Shown: positions 1-9,709 of the stretch, piece after piece
How positions within the stretch are numbered: position 1 is the first letter of the stretch
Layout: the number at the start of each line of letters is the position of its first letter
The notes under the pieces: generated by a model
The model's input: only the letters and a program-made list of their open reading frames with translations
Told to the model about the DNA's origin: nothing
The model's database searches: none
From: Aradus depressus
Taxonomy: Eukaryota; Arthropoda; Insecta; Hemiptera; Aradidae
NCBI GenBank assembly: GCA_963662175.1
Contig: OY759217.1
Location: 9,922,562 to 9,986,561, forward strand
Direction of reading: 5' to 3'
DNA: 64,000 bases
Program-made: the position numbers and the translations under genes

Positions 1-7
1 ATCATTT

Positions 8-280
8 ACTTACCGTTTCGTTTTATTCAGTTTTTAGTGCATGTTATTTTCTTGGCTGAATAAAACGTAATTACAACTCTTACTGTTTCGTTTTATTCAG
101 TTTTTAGTGCGTATTATCAGTTTTTAGTGCGTGTTATCAATTTTTAGTGCGTGTTATCAGTTTTTAGTGCGTTTTATTTTCTTGATTGTTTTTAAATCTT
201 CGCTTCTGGCAAGTTCCTCGATTTATCTTTGGTTGTCATCTTTGTCATTTACTTACTGTTTCGTTTTATTCAGTTTTTAC
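8..280. repeat. Short imperfect tandem repeats (20-bp core)
   Basis: A segment containing TTTCGTTTTATTCAG followed by TTTTTAGTGC recurs. From about 98 to 178 a 20-bp unit beginning CAGTTTTTAGTGC is present four times in a row (starts 98, 118, 138, 158) with one or two changes per unit. The longer TTTCGTTTTATTCAG segment occurs near 16, 87 and 259. Noncoding. It flanks the left end of the Helitron pair and is not part of it. Confidence 0.75.
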
Positions 281-289
281 ATATCTACA

Positions 290-1687
290 TCTATATAATA
301 AAAATGATTGGCTAAATTTTGCACGGGAGGGGAGGTTGTGGAGGTAGGCCTTAGTACAAAGATACCGGTAACTCATTAACTATCATGGAATTTCACATGT
401 AGTATTCTAAAAAGCCAAATTTAAAAAAAGGATGTGTGAAGTCTCAAAATTTGAAAGGGGAGGGGGGGGGGCTAGGCCTAATATAAAGATAGTGATAGGT
501 CTTTAACAGATGATCCGATGATCCGATTGACATGGAATTTCACATGTAGTATTCTTAAAGGCCAAATTGAAAAATACGGACGTGACATCTCAAAATTTTG
601 AACGGGAGGGGGGTTGTGGGGGTAGGCCTACATATAAAGATAGTGATAGGTCTTTAACGGATGTTCGGAATGTCATGGAATTTGACATGTAGTATGCTTA
701 AAGGCCAAATTGAAAAATACGCTACGTGACATCTCAAAATTTTGAACGGGAGGGGGGGTTGTGGGGGTAGGCCTACATATAAAGATAGTGATAGGTCTTT
801 AACGGATGATCGGTATGTCATGGAATTTCACATGTCGAATTCTTGAAAGTCAAATTGAAAAATAAAGTGTGTGACGTCATAAAAGGGAGGTGGGTTGTGG
901 GGGTAGGCGTAAATATAAAGATACTGATAGGTCATTAACAGATGTTCGGATTGTCATGGAATTTCACATGTGGTATTCATAAAGCCCGAATTTAAAAATA
1001 GGGTGTGTGGCATCTCAACATTTTGAAAGGTAGGGGGGTTTTGGGGGTAGCCCTTAGCATAAAATAGTTCTAGCTCATTAAAGAATGGTCGGATTGTCAT
1101 GGAATTTCACATGTAGTATTCTTAAAAGACAAAAACAAAAAAAGGATATGTGACGTCTCAAAATTGTCAACGGGAGGGGGGTATGGGGGGGGGGGGGCAA
1201 GCATGTACCTAAATAGTAGTTTCAAAAGCAATATTTAAAAATTGGCTGTGACCCTTTTGGACGGGAGGGGCGGGGGTCCATTAATGCTGAATGAATCTCA
1301 CATGGAGCTTTCTTAAAGATGGGAAATAGCCCTAATTTTAATAGGGTGGGTTTCCTAAGCATGTATTATATATACCTTGAAGGTGCACCGTTGCACGGTA
1401 AATAATAGCTCTCACCAGGGTTCTTAAGCACAAAATACCTAGGGCATCCGCTGTTGCAAGGCACATACTAGCTGCGGTGCCCTGCGTTTCTAACTACGTA
1501 CTATCTGTGTTGCCCAGCGGCCCTAAGAACTTAATAGCTGGTTGCACGGAGTTGCAAGGCGCATACTATCTAAGGTGCCCGGTGTTCTCAAGTAGGAACT
1601 TGCTGTGGTTCCAAGTAAAAAAAAAAAATAAAAAAAAAAATCCAGTCCAATAGCTTCTGACAGAACGACGTCTGTCGGGTCAGCTAG
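290..1687 (+). mobile_element. Non-autonomous Helitron, first of a head-to-tail pair
   Basis: The 5' end reads TCTATATAATAAAAATGA, the terminus typical of arthropod Helitrons, after an A at 289. The 3' end at 1665-1687 (GTCTGTCGGGTCAGCTAG) finishes in CTAG, as Helitron 3' ends do. There is no Rep/helicase reading frame; the body is G-rich minisatellite. The CTAG is followed with no spacer by the 5' TC of the next copy. Rolling-circle transposition is known for the family; activity here is not implied. Confidence 0.75.
325..1300 (+). repeat. G-rich minisatellite inside the first Helitron
   Basis: About seven units of roughly 140-150 bp. Each starts with a G-rich block (GGGAGGGGGGTTGTGGGGG then TAGGCCTA) and continues with AAAGATAGTGATAGG, CATGGAATTTCACATGTAG and a stretch ending TCAAAATTTTGAAC. 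Unit starts are near 325, 455, 604, 745, 884, 1028 and 1170. Some G blocks have grown into long homopolymers, for example near 1184. Noncoding. Confidence 0.8.
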
Positions 1688-2675
1688 TCTATATAATAAA
1701 AATGACTGGCTAATTTTGTTAAGCGCAAAACTCGAGAACGGCTGGACCAATTCGGCTAATTTTTTTTTTCAAATATTCGTTCAAGTCCGAGGAAGGTTCT
1801 TATGAAGAGAGTTCCTAGCGGTCAACTGGAGGGGGGGGGGCCTAAGCACAAAAATTGCTCTAGCGCATTAACGGATGGACGGATTATCATGAAATTTAAC
1901 ATGTAGTATTCTTAAAATCCATGTTAAAAAATAGGCTATGTGGCGTCCATAAATTTTGAACAGGAGGGGGGGTTGTGGGGGTAGGCCTAAATATAAAGAT
2001 AGTGCTGTCTTTAACGAATGATCGGATTGTCATGGAATTTCATATGTAGTATTTATAAAGGCCAAATATAAAAAAAAGGTGTGTGACGTCACAAAATTGT
2101 GAACGTGAGGGTGGGTTGTGGGGGTAGGCCTAAATATAAAGATAGTGCTAAGTCTTTAACGAATGATCGGATTGTCATGTAATTTCATATGTAGTATTTA
2201 TAAAGGCTATCAAGTTCTTAGGACCGCTGGGCAACACAGATAGTACGTAGTGGGGGGGGGGGGGGGGGGGGGGGGAGTTGTAAGGGGAGCCTAAGCATAA
2301 AAATTGCTCTAGCGCATTAACGAATGGGCGGAATTATCATGAAATTTCACATGTAGTATTCTTAAAAGCCAAGTTGAAAAACAGGCTATGTGGCGTCCCA
2401 AAATTTTGAACGGGAGGAGGGGTTGTAAGGGGGGCCTAAGCATAAAAATTGCTCTAGCGCATTAACGGATGGACGGATTATCATGAAATTTCACGTGTAG
2501 TATTCTTAAAAGCCAAGTTGAAAAATAGCCTATGTGGCGTCTATAAATTTTGAACGAGAGGGGGGGTTGTGGGGGTGTGAGAAGTCTCAAAATTTTAACG
2601 GGAGGGGGGGGGGGGGGAGAGAGATATTAGGAGAAAAGTCAAAGTTCCCTGGGCAACGCCGGGTATTACTGCTAG
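1688..2675 (+). mobile_element. Non-autonomous Helitron, second of the pair
   Basis: Begins TCTATATAATAAAAATGACT directly after the CTAG of the first copy. It retains the family-typical early segment AACTCGAGAACGGCTGGACC at about 1729. The 3' end at about 2650-2675 has GGGCAACGCCGGGT followed by CTAG, then T at 2676. With A at 289, the outer flanks fit a single A/T Helitron target. No coding capacity. Confidence 0.78.
1822..2640 (+). repeat. G-rich minisatellite inside the second Helitron
   Basis: Same unit type as in the first Helitron. Units near 1822, 1960, 2105, 2250, 2410 and 2555 carry ATTATCATGAAATTTCACATGTAG or ATTGTCATGGAATTTCATATG plus a G-rich head. One head has expanded to a pure G run at about 2251-2274. 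Some unit heads differ (GTTGTAAGGGGAGCCTAAGC), so at least two unit subtypes are mixed. Confidence 0.75.
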
Positions 2676-2773
2676 TGAAGAATAAATAAATAAATTTCAA
2701 TTTGAGGAAAAATTGAGAATATGTATTGAACCCGATTTGACCAAAAATTCCCAATAAAAGGCTCCATTTCAAA

Positions 2774-3170
2774 ACTTTCTTATACCTTTAGTTATTAGGA
2801 AGTATTGTAATCGTACGAAAATCCGAGATCGAGTTTAACCGATTTTCACATTTAAGGTCCACTCGATTTGACCATTATCGAAAAATTAGTTCTTAGCAAA
2901 AATGTTCTTTATTTAATTCCGAATCGCTAATGTGTCCTCAGATTTAAGATAGAACCAATTCGACCAAGATTATAACGCCCCAAAGAATTTTTAATGAATT
3001 TCATCCCCATTTATTTAAATTGTATCGCATAACAACAAATTGTAAAAAAAATATTATTTTTTTTTAAAATTTAAAAAGATAAAAATAAAGAAAAATAAAA
3101 TAAATGTAATGTGAACATAACAGGACCTTCTTATTCCAACCACGTTTTTACAGATCACTCTTTTTTATAT
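2774..3170 (+). mobile_element. HP-B repeat, internally deleted copy
   Basis: Hairpin end ACTTTCTTATACC..TTAGG then AAGTATTGTAATCG is at the left, followed by AAAATCCGAGATCGAG. About 450 bp of the middle seen in other copies is missing: the sequence jumps from TTTGACCATTATCG to AAAAATTAGTTCTTA. The far end AGGACCTTCTTATTCCAACCACG and the pyrimidine-rich tail are kept. No coding capacity. Confidence 0.7.
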
Positions 3171-3193
3171 CATATGTATTTATATTATATATA

Positions 3194-3764
3194 TGGTCAC
3201 AGGGAATAAGTTGTTAAGTCGAAAAATGGCCAAACGACTTAAGTGTACTGTGATCATCTCCCAAGCCAACTGCGCACTGTGAAAAAGTTGGGAGCTCAGG
3301 ACTCTAATACTTTCGGAATTATAAAGATGTGGGTTTCTTGGTATCTCGTAAAATTGTATATGTTTTCGGTTAAATCAACTTAATCTACTTCTTTGAGGAA
3401 TCATTCACAAGATAACTGCATTTAACCAATTATTCACTATGGCAGATTATTCCAAGTGAAGAGGGTGTTTTCGGTTAAATCAACTTGCTCAACTTTAGAG
3501 AGGCATCATTCACAAGTATTTCAAGTATGATTAATAAATAGGTCAGTGATGGGGAATGATGAGGTAACTAAGGGAAAATCAAAAAAAGGATTAACAATAT
3601 TTATTTTCATTCACTCCTATAGATTTAGAAGGTATATGATTAATTATGATTCAAACATAATTTATTTATTCCAAAAACTGGATTTACACGATTAATGCAA
3701 AAGTAAAAAAGTGCTGCCCTGAAGAGTTACGAATTTAGACTTACCAATTTATTCCCTGTGACCA
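3194..3764. mobile_element. TIR element (MITE), 571 bp
   Basis: Terminal inverted repeats 3194-3220 and 3738-3764 match at 25 of 27 positions (TGGTCACAGGGAATAA at the outer ends). The flanks are TA microsatellite, so the target duplication cannot be read. Inside, GTGTTTTCGGTTAAATCAACT followed by a CATTCACAAG segment occurs twice (near 3363 and 3466). No transposase is visible. Superfamily unknown. Confidence 0.75.
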
Positions 3765-3769
3765 CATAT

Positions 3770-4225
3770 AATATATATATTTATATTTTTTTTTTAGATA
3801 CATCACATGTATTTTATTTTTCAGATTATAATTATAGTGGGAGTGTAAAGGTTGTTCCTTCGGATGTACGACACGCGTTCAAATACGGTTCTGGTCGGAA
3901 ATGGTACAGTCGACAATGTCTTTTATATCTATGAGAAAAATAGAGGTATATTTCTAAACAAGAATCGTAAATATTGGATGGCCAGAGGTCAGACAGAGAT
4001 GTACGTAATTCAGGAGGTTTTTTTTTAGGTGTTTCTGGCTAGAAATAACTTGTTCCTTTTACGGAGGTCTGACGAAATTGTATTGATTTAGTCAGTGAAC
4101 AAGAAACTCTTGTTAGAATGATGTCCTATCAGATGTGAACTCTTCACAAATCGATATCATTTCATCAGATTAGTAAGATTTTTTTGTCCTTCTGTGTGAC
4201 TGTTTTTGTAAATAAACCTTGCCTA
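3770..4225. other. No recognised feature
   Basis: AT-rich sequence without a convincing reading frame, family repeat or RNA gene. A TA microsatellite tail borders the left end. Confidence 0.4.
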
Positions 4226-4227
4226 TA

Positions 4228-4550
4228 GAGGGCGCCGGTGCGATGTCAGGTTCTCCGTTACCCTTGGTGAATAAACCTAGGAGGCAACATTTAGGATTCC
4301 CACAGTAAAGTCGTGCTCATATCTACTTATCCGTTTTTGTAAGAACCGAATAATATGAAGAACTATATTTTATGAGGTCACTATGAGCTCTATAGTTCCA
4401 CAGGAGCAAGTGGACTGTATTTTGTGGGGTGAATTTTTATGTTAACCAAGGGAGGGATGGTAGTACAGATAGAATACGTACCTTAGCTATTGTAGGCTAT
4501 ATGAGCTCGTAGTTAATGCCCGGGCATGATTCATAATAACTAACTAATCT
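4228..4550 (+). mobile_element. SINE-1, degenerate copy
   Basis: A few bases of the head (GGGCGCCGGT) are joined by deletion to CGATGTCAGGTTCTC. GTGAATAAACCTAGG and AGGATTCCCACAGTA follow. The copy closes with GCCCGGGCATGATTCATAATAACTAACTAA, the tetranucleotide-tail subfamily. A diverged or inserted segment lies at about 4330-4490. Confidence 0.65.
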
Positions 4551-5190
4551 TTGCCTAATTTTGAAAAAATAGTTTAGAATTCAGCATTCTTAGTCATGTG
4601 ATGTACAAAGCGACCTCAATTATTCTCCATAACATCTGTAACGAATTTCGTGAATTTGTAGTATATTGAAGAGCCTTTGCGTACCATAACACCACATGCC
4701 TACTAATCGAAAAAATATCTAGTCATACGGGAGGGCAAAAAAATTACGTGCTTTATGACGTTTCTCGCTCACTCCTACCCTATGTCACGCCCACCTTTCC
4801 TTTACTCTACCCTGGAGAAAGGGCTTCAGATCCGATTTCATTAACACTGGGTTGAAGTCGATGTTGTCCAGTGCAGCTGTCAGGCCTTTCATTCTGTTCT
4901 ATGCCCCAGTGCGAAGAAACTCAAAGGAATAACACTTTTTTGTTCTCTTTTGTTCCAGGTATCTATGAATTTCCTTCGAGGGTGTCACTGAAAAGCTGCA
5001 GACTTGACATTGAGTCAGCGTTGGTCTCCCATCGTGTATATATATCGGTGCTATGGCAATGGCGCTCAACTCTTCTGTGAACTTCCTGCACCATGAGTAC
5101 TACAAGAAGGTACCTTTAGTAACGACCGTCTAGCCTAAATTTCTATCACGTTTAGAACCATCAGTTTAGAGCATTTCATATGGGCCACAG
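4551..5190. other. No recognised feature; one short ORF
   Basis: A 69-codon plus-strand ORF at 4871-5080 has no recognisable domain and is probably chance. No repeat family identified. Confidence 0.35.
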
Positions 5191-5194
5191 TGGG

Positions 5195-5625
5195 CTTTCC
5201 ATCATCATAGGCGCTACAGCCCATCAATAGCCTGTCCTGGGCCAGTCTCCAAGCTACCACAATCAATCCGTCTTGCGTCTCGGTTCACGGTCTCCTTCCA
5301 TCTTCTTCTCGGTCATCCCACTCATTCAAGAGTTTCTTCGTCATAAGTTCCTCATCTATCCGTCTTACGTGTCCGACCCAACGGAGTCTGGCAACTCAGT
5401 GCGACAACTTTGGCTCTGTACAGAGTGTGTACAACTCCTCCTGGTTGTATCGGATGCGCCGCCAAACGCTCTCCTCTTAGGTAGGTCCGTAGGTTCTGCG
5501 GAGTTTTCTCCGCTCGAAGATATCAAGATGGTTGGCTTTTATCTCTATAAATTTCTCTCATAGTCTGGTTGCCATTGGTGCACTATGGTTGTCCACTATA
5601 CAGAGCTTTGAAAACGGCCATGGAG
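5195..5625 (-). pseudogene. RTE-like LINE, C-terminal coding remnant
   Basis: Read on the minus strand, this encodes the region downstream of the reverse transcriptase in RTE-like non-LTR elements: an FERRKLRR segment, SVWRRIRYNQEELYTL, then RLRWVGHVRRIDEE and a basic stretch. Several stops and frameshifts interrupt it. The antisense motif GGCGCTACAGCCC at about 5208 marks the usual end of this ORF. Pieces of this family also occur at 61335-61490. A dead 3' fragment. Confidence 0.75.
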
Positions 5626-5769
5626 ACACAACAAACCTCGGATTTCAATTACGTTTGGGCCAGGTCTTGAATGCATTGCCTTGCTCGGTGGACCTCATAT
5701 AACCTTCGATATTTTGATTTAAAGACGTAGTTAAGTAGCTACAGCCCTGCCAGTGTCGACGGAAAAGAA

Positions 5770-6026
5770 GCGGTAGAACTCGCCAACCGAAGACCTGCAT
5801 TACACTGAGTGAACACAGTTTTTGTTGTCGTCAATCAAGAACATAGAAATATCGAAAAAAAGCGGTAGAATTCGCCAACCGAAGACCTGCATTACACTGA
5901 GTGAACACAGTATTTGTTGTCGTCAATCAAGATCGTAGAAATATCGAAAATATGCGGTAGAATTCGCCAACCGAAGACCTGCATTACACTGAGTGAACAC
6001 AGTATTTGTTGTCGTCAATCAAGATG
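5770..6026. repeat. 92-bp tandem repeat, about 2.8 units
   Basis: Units start at 5770, 5862 and 5954 with GCGGTAGAA and share CGCCAACCGAAGACCTGC, TTACACTGAGTGAACACAG and GTTGTCGTCAATCAAGA with only a few substitutions. Noncoding. It directly precedes the HHR-like terminus at 6150 and may belong to the same retroelement terminus. Confidence 0.85.
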
Positions 6027-6129
6027 AAATTTTAAATTGTTAATGTTTTTAGATGGTTTATTTATTTATTTTTATTATAAAAGTTTAAATTTTATTTACT
6101 GAAATATTTTAATTTGCATTCAAATTTTA

Positions 6130-6230
6130 AAAAAGTTTTATTTTATCAGACTGCCTGATGATGAGGGCAACCTCGAAAGCCGGCTAGCTAATACTAATAA
6201 AAATCTGTGAGAGGTCAGACTACATCTTAT
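6130..6230 (+). mobile_element. Penelope-like terminal fragment with hammerhead-like core
   Basis: CTGATGA at 6155-6161 is followed by one unpaired T, a GAGG/CCTC stem with GCAA loop, and GAAA at 6175-6178. The 8-bp palindrome AGCCGGCT (6178-6185) would serve as helix III in a dimer. Downstream AATAAAAATCTGTGAGAGG and GTCAGACTA recur at 51590-51650 and, inverted, at 60590-60675. Penelope-like elements are known to carry hammerhead ribozymes in their terminal repeats; the link here is inference. Confidence 0.6.
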
Positions 6231-6234
6231 TTGT

Positions 6235-6822
6235 GAACCTGCGAAATAATTACTTCTCACTACATCAGCCATCTTCATATTAAGAAACAATTGTTTTTTC
6301 TTTATTTTTTAATTTTGTTTAACAATATCTCTGCAGAAAATGTTAACAAACTAGAAGATCAGGGGAGGATTATGAACAAATGCGCAGACTGCATCATAAG
6401 GGTTTTGATACTAATCTCTCTTTTTTTTTTTCTTTTGGAGGAGGAAATAAAGATTTATCTATGTACACAATTGAGGTTTTGTTCAGGAATTGCAGATGGT
6501 TTCCCAAATAGAATATGATCAAATGTAAAAGGAATCTCATATAATGGACCGTTTTGGGGCTGGTATCCTGGCAATAGGGGTCCGGGCAGATGGGCAAATA
6601 GACATATTGGGGGATGGGAGGGGGCGTTAATGACTACTTTATGGGCAAGCCAGAATATATGACACAGAGAACCCTGCAACTGATCAGAGTGGCAATCCCG
6701 CCAAACAAACCACTTCAAACACCCCACTGAGCTGGTGTCAAATTGTCTATAACAATAATCATGAGGGGGTGGTGCAACGGGACCAGGTTTATGGAACAAT
6801 TTATAAATGTGAAATCGCTCTG
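6235..6822. other. Unassigned; one 114-codon minus-strand ORF
   Basis: The longest frame is minus 6455-6799, rich in Pro, His and Cys. It matches no family I recognise and has no donor or acceptor context I would trust. Composition is less AT-rich than its surroundings, so an old coding remnant is possible but unproven. Confidence 0.3.
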
Positions 6823-6823
6823 G

Positions 6824-6875
6824 TAATAGACAATATGACCTCGTAGTTAAAACCCGGTTATGAGCACAATAACTA
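6824..6875 (+). mobile_element. SINE-1 3' fragment
   Basis: Only the last about 50 bp remain: ATATGACCTCGTAGTTAAA, then ACCCGGTTATGAGCACAATAACTAA. Confidence 0.6.
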
Positions 6876-6904
6876 ATTTGAAATATTACCTAGGGAAAAT
6901 TTCC

Positions 6905-7476
6905 ATTCTTTGATGCGCTATAACTAAGAATTATTAGCGATTGGGAATTTAATAAGAAACATTTTTGGTTAGAACCATTTTTCGAAAAGACTAAAGGTTT
7001 TCGAGTAAATCAAGGAAACGTCTAAAAATATGTGTTTCGAGAGTACATTTCAGGACGGTTTTTGGCATGTATTTCAAAAACCGGACGACCTGCAAAAAAT
7101 TGCATTTCATATAAAATTTGTATTTTGGTTTTCTCTACAAGTATTACTTAAAGACATTTTTGATTACTCCATAAACAAAAGTGGCATCTTGTAAAATGTA
7201 TTTAGGCCCCGGAGCAAAGTGTTCTCAATTTTCGTCCGATTTAGGCCATAATCTAATCAGATCTAAGTTAGCACAAGTGATTCTTCATTCGAAATTTTAA
7301 GTTCATAGCTACAATCTTTTTTCCGGTCGAGTGCTCAACAACTTTCCAATCACACAAACACGCACAGACAGACATGGTCAAAACGTATTCCGGGGACCTT
7401 GAAACGTGAAAATCTGTTGAAAACTCGATCTCGGATTCTTGTACAACTACAATACTTTCTTATACTATATGAAAGT
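6905..7476 (-). mobile_element. HP-B repeat, hairpin at right
   Basis: A long copy in reverse orientation. It begins with GATTGGGAATTTAATAAG and passes AAAACCGGACGACCTGC, CATATAAAATTTG and GATCTAAGTTAGCACA. It ends with AATACTTTCTTATACTATATGAAAG, the imperfect terminal hairpin. No open reading frame of note. Confidence 0.75.
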
Positions 7477-7479
7477 CAA

Positions 7480-7750
7480 AAGAGCGTAGTTGCATGCTTA
7501 GCTGCATGAATGAATTTAATGGAGTTAATATTTGAGCGGTACATTAAGAGTTGAACTATACGGACAGGGCAAGCCACCAAGGTAATATTGGGTCAACATC
7601 AAGGCAATATGACTAATAAATACGACAACAAACAGTCCTTCGCCCACGAAAGCAAAATCATTTGACTGAAGGGAACATATGAAAATATTAGTTTTAAACT
7701 CTCAAATAGACTCAGTCGATTGCAAGTTGTGGTCTTATACATCATTATAC
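7480..7750. other. No recognised feature
   Basis: Unique-looking AT-rich sequence between an HP-B and an HP-A copy. No frame, repeat or RNA motif seen. Confidence 0.35.
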
Positions 7751-7751
7751 A

Positions 7752-8000
7752 TTCCCAACTATACGAGTTATAGGGGAAGTTATTCGGGCATAAATTCGAT
7801 GTTGAGTTTTCATTAAAATTTCATGCTTTCCTCCCCCCAGATTTCAAAAATGAAAAACAAAAAAAAGTTATGTCTGATCCGAAAACTCCCAATAGACAAA
7901 ACATTTCGTATGTGTATCCAAAACTTATAAGCACGCCATCTATTGATTTTCAGTTAAATCATTTGCCACAATTTTCTTCTTCTTTTTTCAACGGTTTGAG
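7752..8000 (+). mobile_element. HP-A repeat, truncated, hairpin at left
   Basis: Starts CATTCCCAACTATACGAGTTATAGG then GGAAGTTATT, a mutated HP-A terminal hairpin. It runs through GAGTTTTCATTAAAATTTCATG and fades after CTATTGATTTTCAGTTAAATC. A-rich interruption at about 7850-7867. Confidence 0.65.
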
Positions 8001-8187
8001 CTTCATTTTCTCACCAAAAGTAAGAAACTTTCTTATTGAACAAGATAAAAGTAGAATTTATTGATAAAAAGAATTCGTCAGGATACACTTGACACTTAAT
8101 TATTGAGAAGTGAGAGGAAACCAAGCCCAGCTATATAGTTTATAAGGAAAGATACTGAAAATTGTGAGGAAAACAACTTTTGGAAAA

Positions 8188-8392
8188 CCGTGAGCATGCT
8201 GTCTTTCGGATAGTACATTAAGCGATGGTCCCGAGCCTCTACAATGTCAGATGCTCGTTAAAGATGCTTATCCTACGTGAATAAACCTGGATGGGCAACA
8301 TTTCGAACTCTCATAGTAGGGTCGTGCTCATGTCCACCAGAGCGGCGAAAGAGCTCTCTGGTAGTAGGCGGTATGAGTCACAAACAACCACA
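8188..8392 (+). mobile_element. SINE-1, 5'-truncated
   Basis: Body and 3' part are present: GAGCATGCTGTCTTTCGGAT, AAGCGATGGTCCCGAGCC, GTGAATAAACCTGGATGGG, TCATGTCCACCAGAGCGGCG, TCTGGTAGTAGGCGGTATGA. The tRNA-like head is missing. Confidence 0.75.
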
Positions 8393-8473
8393 ACAATAAT
8401 AAAAAATAAATAAAAAACATTACATAAGATGCGTATAACATGTGTTTCTTAAACTTCTCTGGGATGTTCTACT

Positions 8474-8640
8474 GTTGGTTGTTTCTGGCATTTCTTCCAG
8501 AGGTGTCTTCTTAATTTTTAGGACAATATTTCGGGACACTTACACGTCCTTTCTTCCCGGAAGAAGGGGCGTGTAAGTGTCCCGAAATATTGTCCAAAAA
8601 ATTAAGAAGACCTCTGGAAGAAATGCCGGAAACAACCAAC
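8474..8640. repeat. Long near-perfect inverted repeat (hairpin)
   Basis: Left arm 8474-8546 and right arm 8570-8640 pair over about 71 bp with only two or three differences, and the 23-nt middle (TCTTCC/GGAAGA) also pairs. The RNA would be one nearly uninterrupted stem of about 80 bp. A single-arm, diverged relative lies at 16505-16590. Could be a fold-back element or a long-hairpin RNA source. Confidence 0.9.
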
Positions 8641-8734
8641 TGCATATAACATTACATGTAACGCATTCATTGATTCGAACTATAACTACGATACTAACTA
8701 CGAAAGTTTATTGTTAAGTTTATTATTAGAAGCG

Positions 8735-8905
8735 TTATTACTTTGGTCGTATTAGTCCTATCATAAAACTTGAAAGCATACTGAATTGGAAATTTAATAA
8801 TGAACATTTTTGGTGGGAACCCATTTTTCGATAGGACAAACTATTTTTGCATAAATCAAGCAAACGTCTAAAAAAATGGGGTTCAAATCGACATTTTAGG
8901 ACGGT
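8735..8905 (-). mobile_element. HP-B internal fragment
   Basis: Reverse-orientation segment with GAAATTTAATAATGAACA, CATTTTTCGATAGGAC and AATCAAGCAAACGTCTAAA ending near ACATTTTAGGACGG. Both ends are missing. Confidence 0.65.
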
Positions 8906-9117
8906 TTTCTTTATGTATTGGTTTAGCACATTGTGAATCTTCATTTAAAATTTTAATTTTATTGCTCTTTTCTGAGTTACTCAAAAAGTGTTCAGCGGGC
9001 TCTGAAAAGTGTAATTCATCAAATGAAAAATTCATTAGTCACAATAACACGTTTTTTGAGGGGCTAGCATTTTTTTTCGTAATATGGTTTTCGTCATATG
9101 GAGATTCGTTGGTATCT

Positions 9118-9294
9118 ACTGCACCTGACACAGTACAGGCTTGAGACCGCCATTTAACGTCTCCAAAGGACGACCTTCTCAAGGTTTTAATACCTCCCGG
9201 TTAAAAAAAAAATCCAAGGACCTCAGTCGGGTGTCAATCCTCGATCTTGAGTTCAGTAAGCAAGCACTCTATCCCTGAGCTACTGGCATGCCAG
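9118..9294 (-). mobile_element. SINE-1, 5' half
   Basis: On the minus strand, from the tRNA-like head (GGGATAGAGTGCTTGC region; rc of GAGCTACTGGCATGC) through CCTGTACTGTGTCAGGTGC. B-box region is mutated. The 3' half is absent. Confidence 0.65.
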
Positions 9295-9709
9295 TCTTCT
9301 TTGGGATCAGAGAAGAAAGAGTAGGAAAACGGTCGTAAATGTTGATAAAAGATATGGCCAACTTTAGCCGACATGGACCGTAGGCTGCCTGCCTCATATA
9401 AATTGTCCTCAATGTCTTGTCCCTACCAAAACTCCGAAAGCTCTTCTTCTTCTGGGAGTTTTCATTAAAAATCTCGCCATGCATCACTCCTCAGGACAGT
9501 CCAGCCTCCCGGAGACTTTCCACTTGAATATTGCTCACATAAATTTTTTATTATTTTTTTCTTTATTTTTCCACCTCAGGAGTGCGTTAATTGAACGGAA
9601 ATATGAAGGAAATTTAACTTACTTTATAAAATAAATTCTTCTTCTTAGAATCTTGGCCAGAAAAAGTGTATGATTAAGTAGCCCCACTTATTCATTTTAT
9701 TAAAGTTTT
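9295..9709. other. No recognised feature
   Basis: A 72-codon minus-strand frame (9269-9487) overlaps the SINE and is not convincing. No repeat family recognised. Confidence 0.3.

Noticed and set aside
4871..5080. 69-codon ORF
   Set aside because: No domain and no conservation with other copies; treated as chance.
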